From an uncultured Bacteroides sp. (lineage in GTDB: Bacteria > Bacteroidota > Bacteroidia > Bacteroidales > Bacteroidaceae): 51,131 nucleotides of DNA. Both the position numbers and the translations under genes were made by a program. Under the pieces are notes generated by a model, which had not been told where the DNA came from, ran no database searches, and worked only from the letters and a program-made list of their open reading frames with translations. Where the stretch lies: assembly GCA_945607605.1 (NCBI GenBank), contig CALYZE010000010.1:1-51131 (forward strand), read 5' to 3'. Of this stretch, positions 1 through 8,886 are shown one piece after another (the first letter of the stretch is position 1; every line of letters starts with the position of its first letter).

Positions 1-96
1 GAAACGAATCGTTTGATTAATTGAAACTACGAAGTAGGATAGATAGACTTTGGATGGTCTATAAGTAACAGATAGATAACTATTAAAAAAAGAGTA

Positions 97-627
97 ATGA
101 GTACAATCAATTATGATTTAAAGAAGATAAAAGCACTCGTTTTTGACGTAGACGGTGTGCTGAGTGCCAATGTCATCCCGATGAGTCCTGAAGGTGAACC
201 TTTGCGTACGGTCAACATTAAAGATGGCTACTCGCTGCATATCGCTGCCAAACTCGGGGTTTTGTTAGGCATCATCACTGGCGGAAAGACGGAAGCTGTA
301 CGCAAACGTTTCTTGTCTCTGGGCATAGCTGAGGAAAACATATACATGGCTTCTTCGGTGAAAATACACGATTACTATGATTTTCGTGATCGTAATGGAT
401 TGACGGATGAAGAGATTCTTTATGTCGGTGATGATATTCCGGACATGGAAGTCATGCGTGCTTGCGGTCTGCCATGTTGTCCGAAAGATGCAGCTCCGGA
501 AGTCAAGGAGATTGCACGTTATATTTCTCATGCAGAGGGAGGTTATGGTTGTGGACGTGATATCGTAGAGCAGGTGTTGAAGGTTCAGGGGCTATGGCTG
601 GCCGATAAAGATGCTTTTGGGTGGTAA
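97..627 (+). CDS. kdsC: 3-deoxy-D-manno-octulosonate 8-phosphate phosphatase (KdsC)
   Basis: HAD-superfamily phosphatase that removes phosphate from KDO-8-phosphate, a cytoplasmic step in making the LPS inner-core sugar KDO. The sequence shows the HAD motif I FDVDGVL with the nucleophile and acid/base aspartates at D17 and D19, a motif-II region IITGG, and motif [11 protein letters not shown]. Length (176 residues) is that of stand-alone KdsC, which has no cap domain. The ATG at 97 follows an A-rich stretch (AAAAAAAGAGTA). The maf gene starts 22 bases after the stop, so the two are probably co-transcribed. The only real alternative is another C0-type HAD phosphatase such as the phosphatase half of a CMP-sugar enzyme; the length and motifs favour KdsC. 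Confidence 0.93.
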   Translation: MSTINYDLKKIKALVFDVDGVLSANVIPMSPEGEPLRTVNIKDGYSLHIAAKLGVLLGIITGGKTEAVRKRFLSLGIAEENIYMASSVKIHDYYDFRDRNGLTDEEILYVGDDIPDMEVMRACGLPCCPKDAAPEVKEIARYISHAEGGYGCGRDIVEQVLKVQGLWLADKDAFGW

Positions 628-649
628 TTGTTATTTCAAATCTAAGAAA

Positions 650-1234
650 ATGGTTTTAACTAATCTGAAGAAATACCAAGTGATTCTTGCCTCTAACTCT
701 CCTCGACGGAAGGAGTTACTGGCAGGATTGGGAGTGGAGTACGAAGTAAGGACTTTACCTGACATCGACGAATCTTATCCTGAGGCTTTGCAAGGGGCAG
801 ATATCCCCTTGTATATAGCCAAAGAGAAAGCGGATGCCTATCTTGCCATACTGAAGCCGGGTGAACTGATGATTACCGCCGATACCATTGTCTGGTTGGA
901 TGGAAAGGTCTTAGGAAAACCCCTAGACCGCGAAGAGGCTTTGCAGATGTTGCGTGACATGTCCGGTCGTACGCACGAAGTTTTCACAGGTGTTTGCCTC
1001 ACTACGACAGAATGGCAGCGTAGCTTTACTGCCCAAACAGAAGTGCGCTTCTCTAAATTGAGTGAAGAGGAAATTGCCTACTATGTAGATCAGTTTCACC
1101 CGATGGATAAAGCCGGAGCATACGGTGTGCAAGAATGGATCGGCTTTATCGGGGTAGAAAACATATCAGGCAGCTACTACAACGTGATGGGGCTGCCGGT
1201 GCAACGGCTTTATAAAGAATTGAGTAAAGTGTAA
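650..1234 (+). CDS. maf: Maf-like nucleoside triphosphate pyrophosphatase
   Basis: Maf/Ham1-type nucleotide pyrophosphatase, thought to hydrolyse non-canonical or methylated nucleoside triphosphates (dTTP/UTP or m7GTP subfamilies) in the cytoplasm. The N-terminal signature ILASNSPRRKELL and the internal ADTIVWLDGKVLGKP are diagnostic. I chose the ATG at 650 (194 residues) rather than the ATG at 611: the longer form adds 13 residues that overlap the end of kdsC and precede the conserved start of the fold. It ends 3 bases before the stop codon of the convergent TPR gene, with no terminator hairpin visible between them. Substrate subfamily cannot be assigned from sequence reading alone. Confidence 0.92.
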   Translation: MVLTNLKKYQVILASNSPRRKELLAGLGVEYEVRTLPDIDESYPEALQGADIPLYIAKEKADAYLAILKPGELMITADTIVWLDGKVLGKPLDREEALQMLRDMSGRTHEVFTGVCLTTTEWQRSFTAQTEVRFSKLSEEEIAYYVDQFHPMDKAGAYGVQEWIGFIGVENISGSYYNVMGLPVQRLYKELSKV

Positions 1235-1237
1235 GCC

Positions 1238-3436
1238 TTAAGGAATTAAATCCAACATCAACGGGATCTCTTTTTCTTCAATTCCTTGTTTAATCAGCGT
1301 CTCTTTATCCTTGCTGAACATTTCCAAGAAGGTTTCCCGGTTGCTACTTTCCGAGGCTGCTTGGCTGTAAAGCTCTACTGCTTTTTCAAGGTTACCCAAT
1401 CCCCAAGCAACATGTCCCGCATTCAGGTAATCGGTGGCAAGGGGCTTAGATTCAAGTATCTTTTCGTAATACTTCATGGCTTGTTCGTATTTGCCGCTGA
1501 CATAGGAACACCAACCTATGGCACGCCATGTTTTGATGCTGTTAGCATCCATGAAGTCTAGTTTGAAGAAATATTGCAGGGCCTCTTCGTACCTTTCCAG
1601 TTCTGCCAGGCAACTACCTGCGTAAAAGAGGATTGTTCGGTTTTGAGGTTGAATGGCTTCTACCTTCTTATAATATTCCAAAGCGGACGTGAAATCTCTC
1701 ATCTGCCTGTAACAAGTAGCCAGATGACGGATGGTCCATACATGGTCGGGCTTTAATAAATCCGACTTGCAATAGGCATCGATTGCTTCCTTGTAGCGCT
1801 TCTCCTTTTGTAGGCAGTAACCTGCCTTTTGGAAGAGGTCTGCATCTGCCTGATTCAAGTCTATCAGTATCTGGTAAATTTCCAGTGATTGAGCATAGTG
1901 CTGCTTGCGGAAATGGAAATCGGCAACGGCTAAAAGAAGTTCGGGTTTCCACAAGATTTCTTTTAAAGCGGAAATGCGATGCAAGACAATTTCTTCTTTA
2001 AAGATATCGCGGAACTCCGATCGGCGTTGGCTTAATTTAAAGAAACGATATAAATCATGGATATATTGGTTGCTTTGTACTTCCGGACGTTGGGCGTATT
2101 GCTGAAGGTTGGAAGCTTTACTTTGTTCCAACAGTTCATCTAAATCTTGAGAAGTCATCTGACTGATCATGATGTCACGTTGTGCTTGCGGAATGTGTGC
2201 CAAAGTGAAATAGAGAGAATACTTGTCACTGTTGCAGAAAAATCCCGATTGTACCATCAAAGAAAGAATGGCATGGTCGCCTGTCGGCTTCAAACCGTAT
2301 TCTTTGATGAGGCTGGAGTGCTGCATGTCAAACGGATATAACCAGTTATGTGGCTCCCTGAAGAACGGATAGCTTTTGAGTTGAGTAAAAGTACTCATGT
2401 AAACGTCTGCACCTTCCAGTTGCCATTCGTTCATTTCCCGTATTTTATCTTCTAATCCGGATGCATCGAAACTCTTCTCCCAATCAGGATTCAGGTCGTT
2501 TTCATCCACAGCGTTATCTTCAAATCCAAATTTCATGTTGCGCATGATGTTGACGTTCTTCATCATCTCCGGAATGATCTCCTCACGCATCTTTTTGTCT
2601 ATCTTTTCAGTTTCCTGACTACGAAGCAACTGAATATAGATACGGTTCAGTTGTTTGCCAAAGCTACCGTCTTCGTCGAGCAGCGTCAGTCGGGCCATTA
2701 ACTCCGAATAATAGGGCAGGCGGGCGGAATGAATGTACAGCAGAATAGCCACACCCACCAAAGCGCGTTGATTAACATCCGTATTTGCGTGCGTTATTGC
2801 ATCCAGCAGCCACGCCAATTTGCGCATATCGAAACATTCCATTACGCTCAGCGTAACGGCACTGGTAAACAGACATAAGTCGCTGACGGGCAGTAATTCC
2901 GATTCCAATAATCCTTGGGCTTGCTGTTCGTCTTTTACCGACCAGGCACTGTTGCTCCACGTAGTCAGGAAAAGTACCTTATGTGTCTCTTCATGGCGCT
3001 TTAATGCTGCATCTAAACTTTGATTGTCTGGCATGAGTTGACATACGGCCATATCGTCCGGAAAAGATTCCAATACTTTCTGGAGCGTAGCTATATCATA
3101 CTCCTTGGGGAGTCTATCCCGATTTTTACGCAAAGAATGATAGTAGTGATTAGATACTCCGTCAAGCATATTGAGGCGAGTTTGATCGGCAATCTCCCAT
3201 GTTTCAACAAGTAGTTGACGATATAACTTCTGACGTTCGGGGTCGTTGACTCCCTGCCGCATGTACTGTAGCATATACTGGTAGGAGGTTTGTACTTGTT
3301 CCAAACGGCTACGTAAGGCCCAGTCATTGCTGTTGAACAGGAATGCTTCTGTTTGGGATTGTGCTTCTTTCAATCGCTTCTGCTCAAGCAGGGTGATGAT
3401 ATGTTGATGTTGCTCTTGTATGGCTTGCTCATTCAT
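1238..3436 (-). CDS. Large cytoplasmic tetratricopeptide-repeat protein, function unknown
   Basis: A 732-residue protein with no signal peptide or membrane segment. The C-terminal third contains several consecutive TPR units (for example AGYCLQKEKRYKEAIDAYCK, then HLATCYRQMRDFTSALEYYKK and AGSCLAELERYEEALQYF), each with the usual small/large residue spacing. The N-terminal two thirds are helical and charged and I do not recognise a catalytic domain in them. TPR arrays usually bind protein partners, so a scaffold or adaptor role is likely, but the partner is unknown. It lies 63 bases downstream of glsA on the same strand and may share its transcript. The start ATG at 3436 is the only sensible one before the helical N-terminus MNEQAIQEQHQHII. 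Confidence 0.75.
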   Translation of the reverse strand: MNEQAIQEQHQHIITLLEQKRLKEAQSQTEAFLFNSNDWALRSRLEQVQTSYQYMLQYMRQGVNDPERQKLYRQLLVETWEIADQTRLNMLDGVSNHYYHSLRKNRDRLPKEYDIATLQKVLESFPDDMAVCQLMPDNQSLDAALKRHEETHKVLFLTTWSNSAWSVKDEQQAQGLLESELLPVSDLCLFTSAVTLSVMECFDMRKLAWLLDAITHANTDVNQRALVGVAILLYIHSARLPYYSELMARLTLLDEDGSFGKQLNRIYIQLLRSQETEKIDKKMREEIIPEMMKNVNIMRNMKFGFEDNAVDENDLNPDWEKSFDASGLEDKIREMNEWQLEGADVYMSTFTQLKSYPFFREPHNWLYPFDMQHSSLIKEYGLKPTGDHAILSLMVQSGFFCNSDKYSLYFTLAHIPQAQRDIMISQMTSQDLDELLEQSKASNLQQYAQRPEVQSNQYIHDLYRFFKLSQRRSEFRDIFKEEIVLHRISALKEILWKPELLLAVADFHFRKQHYAQSLEIYQILIDLNQADADLFQKAGYCLQKEKRYKEAIDAYCKSDLLKPDHVWTIRHLATCYRQMRDFTSALEYYKKVEAIQPQNRTILFYAGSCLAELERYEEALQYFFKLDFMDANSIKTWRAIGWCSYVSGKYEQAMKYYEKILESKPLATDYLNAGHVAWGLGNLEKAVELYSQAASESSNRETFLEMFSKDKETLIKQGIEEKEIPLMLDLIP

Positions 3437-3499
3437 AAGTTTGTATCTTTAAAGGATATACTGACTAAACAGCAAAAAGAATGCCAAAGGTAGGTGATT

Positions 3500-4414
3500 T
3501 TAGAAAATACTGATGGCTGTTTTGGTCGTCAGTAATTCCAAGGCTTTCATTCCCATGACGGAATTTCCTTTCGCATTGAGTCGAGGACTCCATACGGCCA
3601 CTGCATATTTGCGTGGGCAGACGGCCGCAATACCTCCTCCAACGCCACTCTTGCCGGGGAGCCCTACTAAATAGGAGAACTCTCCTGCTTCATCGTAAAA
3701 TCCACAAGTCTGCATGATGGCATTGATGCGTTTGACTTGCGAAGTGGTGAGGGTAGTGCCGCCGAAACTAAAGGGATGTGTGTGATCGGCAAAAGGGAGA
3801 AAGGCACGAGACAATTCCCGGCAATTCATTCCTATCGAACATTGAAGGAAATAGAAACGTAGTACTTCTTCTACGTCATTTTTGATGTTACCGTGATATT
3901 TCAGCATGTTGACAATGGCTGCATTCAGAAAACCGGTTTCGCGTTCGGAGGTTGCCATATGCTCATTGTATTGAATATCATCGCAACCGCAGAGTTCGCG
4001 CACAAACGTAAGATACTCTTCTTCGGGATGGGAGAGGGTAGAGATCAATATGTCTGTCATCACTAATGCGCCGGCATTGATCAATGGATTCCGGGGAATC
4101 CCTTTTTCCATTTCCAACTGAAAGATAGAGTTAAAGGCGTTTCCGGAAGGCTCTACCCCAATGCGTTTCCAAAGTTGGTTGCCCAAGCGGCTGAATCCCA
4201 TTGCAAGGACAAGTACTTTGGAAATACTCTGAATGGAGAAACGCTCGTCACAATCTCCCATGGCGTATTCTTTTCCTTTGAGTGTATGGAGGCAGATGCC
4301 ATAATGATCGGGGTTGACTTTTTGTAACTCCGGAATGTAAGATGCAGGCGCGCCCATCGAGGCGTAAGGCTGTATCTCTTCGTAGATTTCTTGTAAGATC
4401 TGATTGTAATCCAT
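3500..4414 (-). CDS. glsA: Glutaminase (GlsA family)
   Basis: Hydrolyses L-glutamine to glutamate and ammonia in the cytoplasm. The serine-beta-lactamase-like fold is marked by the SxxK motif in FSIQSISKV (S63, K66); NPLINAGALV and the C-terminal GLPGKSGVGGGI are conserved family blocks. Length 304 residues is standard. The start MDYNQILQEIYEEIQP matches family N-termini. A porin-like gene ends 41 bases upstream on the same strand, so porin, glutaminase and the TPR protein may be one transcript. In other bacteria GlsA can support acid resistance by releasing ammonia, but no glutamate decarboxylase is visible in this window. Confidence 0.95.
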   Translation of the reverse strand: MDYNQILQEIYEEIQPYASMGAPASYIPELQKVNPDHYGICLHTLKGKEYAMGDCDERFSIQSISKVLVLAMGFSRLGNQLWKRIGVEPSGNAFNSIFQLEMEKGIPRNPLINAGALVMTDILISTLSHPEEEYLTFVRELCGCDDIQYNEHMATSERETGFLNAAIVNMLKYHGNIKNDVEEVLRFYFLQCSIGMNCRELSRAFLPFADHTHPFSFGGTTLTTSQVKRINAIMQTCGFYDEAGEFSYLVGLPGKSGVGGGIAAVCPRKYAVAVWSPRLNAKGNSVMGMKALELLTTKTAISIF

Positions 4415-4455
4415 GGTGTTAGAATAAGGTGGTTGTTTTTAATCGGGTCTTTGCT

Positions 4456-5481
4456 TTAGAATCGTACTTGCAACTGTGCTTGTAGCAGATTGGAGTTCTC
4501 TCCTTGGTGGCGGTTGCAATAAGTATATTGTGCTTGTATGCGACATTTAGGGTAGAACCAATATTGTACACCGGCAACGTAATTCGTCTGTTTGTCGCCC
4601 ACTGCTTTATTCTTATTGAAATAGTCGTAAGAAGCAATGAGGTCAAACTTTGGAAAGAGATGGGCAGATACGGTGGCATAATAACCGTTGCTTTTGATTT
4701 GTCCGTCTTTCCCTCCGAGGTATTCAGTGCGGATATCAATCGGTTTGGTTTTGATAGTAGCTCCTGCTGCCCAGCGATTGCGGGTGTAATTATCACCAAC
4801 AGCAATCTCCGGGTTGATGGAAGAGAGAGCTACTGCGCATCCTTTCCCTTTAATAAAGGAACCGCCTACCGATAGCCAATTCAAAGGGTTAACCATCAAA
4901 CTACCTACCACATCTTTCTGATTGTTTCTATCTTTCACATTGATGCCTTGCCCATTCATCAGGGCCAGATTGTAATTCAATAGCTTGCCGAAGAGGTCGC
5001 CATAGATCAGTATTCCCAGGTCACGGCCACCGCTGGAAGTATGCAATGGGTCGCTTCCGTTGCTGCCGGCCAGATAGCTGACTGCTTGAGAATAGCAGTT
5101 GATCAATTCAACAAAACAAGGTGACATCGGATTCTCGATAGAGTACATGGTTTTGAATTGTCCAACACGGGCAGTGAGCTGCGGAAGAAACTGATACTCC
5201 GTATAGGCCTCCAGAATCTTTCCGGTATTGGCAAAACTATACATAAAATAGCATGACCATTTGTCGGTAATTTGACCGCGTGCCATGAAAATGACTCTTT
5301 TGATATCAAAAGTGTTGCTGTTTTTGTCACCCTCATCGTCAAAAGTATATCCCAGTTGGGCATAACCGGAGAGGGAGATGCGGTCTTTCAGCGTATTGAC
5401 CACTTCATTTAAACGAGCGTCTTGCGCTTTTAGGGAATAAACTGCCAATAATAGAATGCAGGATAGTAGAATTCGTCTCAT
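4456..5481 (-). CDS. Outer-membrane porin, phosphate-selective porin O/P-like
   Basis: Predicted 341-residue outer-membrane beta-barrel. The start at 5481 gives a clear signal peptide (MRRILLSCILLLAVYSLKAQ). The mature part is rich in alternating aromatic/polar strands and ends in the typical outer-membrane terminal strand (QAQLQVRF, C-terminal Phe). Segments such as LSGYAQLGYTFDDEGDKNSN and FMARGQITDKWSCYFMYSFA resemble the porin O/P family seen in Bacteroidota. The reading frame is open upstream to 5673, but that part overlaps the end of pgk and precedes the signal peptide, so it was not used. Substrate is unknown; the family name does not prove phosphate specificity. Confidence 0.8.
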   Translation of the reverse strand: MRRILLSCILLLAVYSLKAQDARLNEVVNTLKDRISLSGYAQLGYTFDDEGDKNSNTFDIKRVIFMARGQITDKWSCYFMYSFANTGKILEAYTEYQFLPQLTARVGQFKTMYSIENPMSPCFVELINCYSQAVSYLAGSNGSDPLHTSSGGRDLGILIYGDLFGKLLNYNLALMNGQGINVKDRNNQKDVVGSLMVNPLNWLSVGGSFIKGKGCAVALSSINPEIAVGDNYTRNRWAAGATIKTKPIDIRTEYLGGKDGQIKSNGYYATVSAHLFPKFDLIASYDYFNKNKAVGDKQTNYVAGVQYWFYPKCRIQAQYTYCNRHQGENSNLLQAQLQVRF

Positions 5482-5503
5482 GTGTAAGGAACTAAAAAAA
5501 AGT

Positions 5504-5539
5504 AAAAAGGCAACTCTTCTTTCAAAGAGCTGCCTTTTT
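5504..5539 (-). terminator. Terminator hairpin downstream of pgk
   Basis: Arms AAAAAGGCA and TGCCTTTTT enclose a second pairing block (CTCTT with AAGAG) around a short loop, with A/T-rich flanks on both sides, so it can work in either direction. It sits between the pgk stop and the porin start on the minus strand, only about 22 bases before the porin ATG. Confidence 0.85.
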
Positions 5540-5557
5540 ATATCATTGGGATTATAC

Positions 5558-6814
5558 TTATTCGTTGATTGCAGCGATACCCGGGAGGACTTTACCTTCA
5601 ATCGCTTCGAGTAATGCACCCCCTCCTGTAGATACGTATGATACACCGCTTGCCAGGCCAAACTTGTTGACACAAGCTACAGAGTCACCACCCCCTACAA
5701 GTGAGAAAGCACCATTCTTGGTAGCTTCTACGATGGCTTCACCTACAGTGCGTGAACCATGGGTAAAGTTCTCGAATTCGAATACACCAGTCGGGCCGTT
5801 CCAAAGAATAGTCTTCGAGTTCTTGATAACGTCTGCAAAGAGTTCTTCTGTCTTAGGGCCGATATCCAGACCTTCCCATCCGTCAGGAATTTCGTTAACC
5901 GGACAGAATTTAGTGTTAGCGTCGTTAGAGAAAGCGTCAGCAATCTTAGCGTCAACAGCTAATACAAGGTTTACACCTTTTTCTTTGGCTTTCTTTACCA
6001 AGTCGAGAGCCAAATCTAATTTGTCGTCTTCGCAGATAGAGATACCGATCTTACCGCCCATAGCCTTGGTGAAAGTATAAGTCATACCTCCGGCAATAAT
6101 CAGGTTATCTACTTTGCTCAATAAGTTTTCGATGATTTCAATCTTAGAAGAAACCTTAGAACCACCCATGATGGCAGTGAAAGGACGTTGAATGTCATTC
6201 AATATTTTATCAACAGCCTTTACTTCTTTTTCCATCAAGTAGCCGAACATTTTACTGTTCTTGTCGAAATGTTTAGCAATCAATGCTGTAGAAGCATGTG
6301 CACGGTGAGCTGTACCGAAAGCGTCGTTTACGTAGCAGTCAGCATAAGAAGCCAATTTCTTGGTGAATTCTTTCTGGCTTTCTTTAACGGCAGCTTTGGC
6401 TACTTTCTTTTCTTCGTCTGTAGCATCTTCGGCCAAACCACGGGGTTTGCCTTCTTCTTCAGCGTAGAAGCGAAGGTTTTCGAGCAACAGTACTTCACCT
6501 GCTTGCAAAGCAGAAGCCTTCACTGCAGCTTCTTCACCCATGCAGTCGTTAGCAAACTGTACCTCAACACCCAATAAATCTTCAAGGTGCTTCAGAATAT
6601 GCTTCAAAGAGAATTTATCAGCCGGGCCTTTCGGACGACCGAGGTGAGAACCGATAATTAGACTACCTCCGTTGGCTAAAATCTTCTTCAAAGTAGGAAG
6701 AGCGGCACGCATACGAGTGTCGTCTGTAATGTTGAAGTTTTCGTCTAGAGGCACATTGAAGTCCACACGAATAAATGCCTTTTTTCCGGCAAAGTTAAAT
6801 TGATCAATTGTCAT
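5558..6814 (-). CDS. pgk: Phosphoglycerate kinase
   Basis: Glycolytic enzyme transferring phosphate from 1,3-bisphosphoglycerate to ADP in the cytoplasm. Conserved substrate segments RVDFNVPL and [10 protein letters not shown] are near the N-terminus; the nucleotide-binding domain carries [13 protein letters not shown] and the C-terminal [13 protein letters not shown]. At 418 residues it is of normal length for Bacteroidota. A -7-like element (TAACTTTG on the minus strand) lies about 50 bases upstream of the ATG and a hairpin terminator follows the stop, so it is probably mainly monocistronic, separated from nth by 90 bases. Confidence 0.98.
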   Translation of the reverse strand: MTIDQFNFAGKKAFIRVDFNVPLDENFNITDDTRMRAALPTLKKILANGGSLIIGSHLGRPKGPADKFSLKHILKHLEDLLGVEVQFANDCMGEEAAVKASALQAGEVLLLENLRFYAEEEGKPRGLAEDATDEEKKVAKAAVKESQKEFTKKLASYADCYVNDAFGTAHRAHASTALIAKHFDKNSKMFGYLMEKEVKAVDKILNDIQRPFTAIMGGSKVSSKIEIIENLLSKVDNLIIAGGMTYTFTKAMGGKIGISICEDDKLDLALDLVKKAKEKGVNLVLAVDAKIADAFSNDANTKFCPVNEIPDGWEGLDIGPKTEELFADVIKNSKTILWNGPTGVFEFENFTHGSRTVGEAIVEATKNGAFSLVGGGDSVACVNKFGLASGVSYVSTGGGALLEAIEGKVLPGIAAINE

Positions 6815-6861
6815 AATACTCTATTTTATTTAAATATGTAACTTATTTTTTTTTGTGACTG

Positions 6862-6869
6862 CAAAGTTA
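6862..6869 (-). promoter_or_regulatory. Candidate -7 element of pgk
   Basis: Reads TAACTTTG on the minus strand, matching the Bacteroides -7 consensus TAnnTTTG, 47 bases before the pgk start codon. No good -33 TTTG is visible 19-21 bases upstream. Confidence 0.5.
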
Positions 6870-6904
6870 GCATTTATTTCTTTTTTTAGCTATGAAATAG
6901 TCAT

Positions 6905-7579
6905 TTATTCTTTCTCCTGACCACTCTCTTTGCTTACTTTATACTTCTGGCAATAATATTTGCACATCAACTGCAAACCGCATTTATCACATTGAGGAGT
7001 ACGTGCTTGGCATATATAGCGCCCATGTAGGATGAGCCAATGGTGAGCAATGGGGATGTCGGCCTCCGGAATGTTTTTCACCAGTTCTTTTTCTACGCTG
7101 AAGGGAGTGGTACATTTCTCTGAAACCAGTCCCAGACGGTGACTAACCCGGAATACATGTGTGTCTACAGCCATAGCAGCCTTCTTAAAAACGACCGATT
7201 GAATCACATTGGCTGTTTTGCGACCCACGCCGGGAAGTTTGACCAGTTTCTCCAGGGTATCGGGTATCTCACTGTTGAAATCTTTCACTAACATTTTAGC
7301 CATACCTACCAGGTGCTTGGCTTTGTTGTTAGGGTAAGAAATGCTACGGATATACTCAAAAACGACTTCGGGAGTTGTGGCAGCCAATGCTTCGGGAGTA
7401 GGGAAGTCGCGGTAGATGGCGGGGGTAATCAGGTTTACCCGTTTGTCTGTACACTGGGCAGAAAGAATGACTGCTATCAACAGTTCGAACGGGTTGCCAT
7501 ACTGCAATTCTGTCTCGGCTACAGGACGATTCTCCTTGAACCAAGCAATTACTTTTTCATAACGCTCTTTCTTTCTCAT
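6905..7579 (-). CDS. nth: Endonuclease III (base-excision DNA glycosylase/AP lyase)
   Basis: Removes oxidised pyrimidines from DNA and cleaves the abasic site. The helix-hairpin-helix LPGVGRKTANVI carries the catalytic lysine, followed by the catalytic aspartate in MAVDTHVFR. The C-terminal iron-sulfur loop is intact with the spacing C-x6-C-x2-C-x5-C (CQARTPQCDKCGLQLMC). Length 224 residues is typical. Its ATG overlaps the TGA of the upstream MFS gene by four bases (ATGA), showing translational coupling in an MFS-nth transcript, although no functional link between the two is obvious. Confidence 0.97.
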   Translation of the reverse strand: MRKKERYEKVIAWFKENRPVAETELQYGNPFELLIAVILSAQCTDKRVNLITPAIYRDFPTPEALAATTPEVVFEYIRSISYPNNKAKHLVGMAKMLVKDFNSEIPDTLEKLVKLPGVGRKTANVIQSVVFKKAAMAVDTHVFRVSHRLGLVSEKCTTPFSVEKELVKNIPEADIPIAHHWLILHGRYICQARTPQCDKCGLQLMCKYYCQKYKVSKESGQEKE

Positions 7580-8781
7580 CTTAATTTGTTTTTATGATAA
7601 TGTGGAGCTACTTTTCTCTTAAAATAAAGCGCAGAAAGGATAGTAAGGCAGGCACCGAACAGATAGGCTTTGTCAAAGGTACTTATATCTGCAATATATC
7701 CCCCTGTCAGCATGCCTATACCTATACCTACATCCCAGGAAGTGAGATAGCTGGAAGTAGCCGTACCTCGTTGATTATTAGGTGCAAGGTTTACAAACAA
7801 GGTGTTGTATGCCGGAAACATAATGCCGAACCCTATACCAAGCAACAAAGCAATGGCAAAAAAGAGGATGCTGCAAGCGAATGTATTCCACTGGATGATG
7901 TATACGCAAGCTGAAAGCAGGAAGAAACTGACTACTACAATATGGAGCCCTGCTGAAATGACTTGTGTCACTTTTCCTTTATCTACCAGCTTTCCCGACA
8001 AGATACGGGATATCGCCATACCCACTGCCATGAAAGTAAAAAAGAAACCGGTTGAGACGTTCATACCTATTTCTTTGGCATACATAGCCACGTAATTGGT
8101 AGTTATGCCGTAAGGGATGGATAACAGCAATAAGCTGATGCCTGCGGGAATTCCTTTCAATAGAATAAAACGGTCGAGAGACAGGGGTTCTCTTTTTATC
8201 TGAGGTCTAAAAGGAGTTTTTACGAATGCAGCACAGATGAATCCGGCGAGACAGGAGCAGAGCGAGCAACTGAAAATAGTAGTGAAGCTCATGCCGGCAT
8301 CGTGCAAAAAGAGTCCCGACATAGGCCCTACTGCCATGGCTATGTTGTTGGAAAGTCCATAATAACCCAAGCCTTCTCCGCGTCTGGATGCCGGCATAAT
8401 GTCGATAACCAGTGTATTGCCGGCTACTGTCACCATACCAAATGAAACTCCGTGAATGATTCGGAAGGCAATGAATAGGGCAAGAACTCCTGCAATGATG
8501 TAGCCTGCAAAGATGGTCATAAAGATAAAGTATGCCAATAAATATAAAGGCTTACGAGCAAAACTATCCAGAAAATAGCCCGAGAAAGGGCGGATGCACA
8601 AAGCTGCAACGGTGTAGCAGGAAAGTATAATGCCTATTGTAGAGTTTCCGGCATTGAAGATCTCCGACAAATAAAAGGGTAGGACTGGAATCAATAACCA
8701 AAAGCCAAAATACAACAGAAAGTTGGCTGCAAGCATAAAGCAATAGCTGGGAGTAATGAGCCGATCTTTCATAACAAGCAT
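7576..8781 (-). CDS. Major facilitator superfamily transporter
   Basis: About 401 residues with some twelve hydrophobic helices and no signal peptide, as in MFS exporters and sugar/drug transporters. The loop after helix 2 (GYFLDSFARKPLYLLAYF) resembles motif A, and FNAGNSTIGIILSCYTVAAL resembles helix-2 sequences of drug/sugar efflux members. Substrate unknown. Two in-frame ATGs (8781 and 8772) are possible; the first is preceded by an A/T-rich TTTAAATAAA and I kept it. The gene is coupled to nth by an ATGA overlap and preceded by a strong hairpin in its leader. Confidence 0.88.
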   Translation of the reverse strand: MLVMKDRLITPSYCFMLAANFLLYFGFWLLIPVLPFYLSEIFNAGNSTIGIILSCYTVAALCIRPFSGYFLDSFARKPLYLLAYFIFMTIFAGYIIAGVLALFIAFRIIHGVSFGMVTVAGNTLVIDIMPASRRGEGLGYYGLSNNIAMAVGPMSGLFLHDAGMSFTTIFSCSLCSCLAGFICAAFVKTPFRPQIKREPLSLDRFILLKGIPAGISLLLLSIPYGITTNYVAMYAKEIGMNVSTGFFFTFMAVGMAISRILSGKLVDKGKVTQVISAGLHIVVVSFFLLSACVYIIQWNTFACSILFFAIALLLGIGFGIMFPAYNTLFVNLAPNNQRGTATSSYLTSWDVGIGIGMLTGGYIADISTFDKAYLFGACLTILSALYFKRKVAPHYHKNKLR

Positions 8782-8797
8782 TTTATTTAAAGAGTAA

Positions 8798-8856
8798 CTG
8801 CCATTAGCTTTGCCCTAATCCTATCTTCCAAAAGAAGGGGGCGAAACTAATGACAG
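8798..8856 (-). other. Long stem-loop in the pheS-MFS intergenic region
   Basis: Plus-strand arms CTGCCATTAGCTTTGCCC (8798-8815) and GGGCGAAACTAATGACAG (8839-8856) can pair over 18 positions, counting G-U pairs and one mismatch. The loop holds a small nested CTTC/GAAG hairpin. It ends 17 bases before the MFS start codon and begins about 30 bases after the pheS stop. No clean U-tract follows it, so it may be an mRNA-processing or leader element rather than a terminator. Confidence 0.6.
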
Positions 8857-8886
8857 ATAGTCATGGGGTATTCTAAAAATAACGTT

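Noticed and set aside
1-96. Possible tail of an upstream gene (frame 1 reads seven codons then TGA at 22-24)
   Set aside because: Too short to tell a true C-terminus from chance; no family could be assigned.
265-531. Open frame on the minus strand inside kdsC
   Set aside because: Antisense to a clear conserved gene, no family features.
5482-5673. N-terminal extension of the porin frame
   Set aside because: Overlaps the end of pgk and its terminator; the signal peptide starts at the ATG at 5481.
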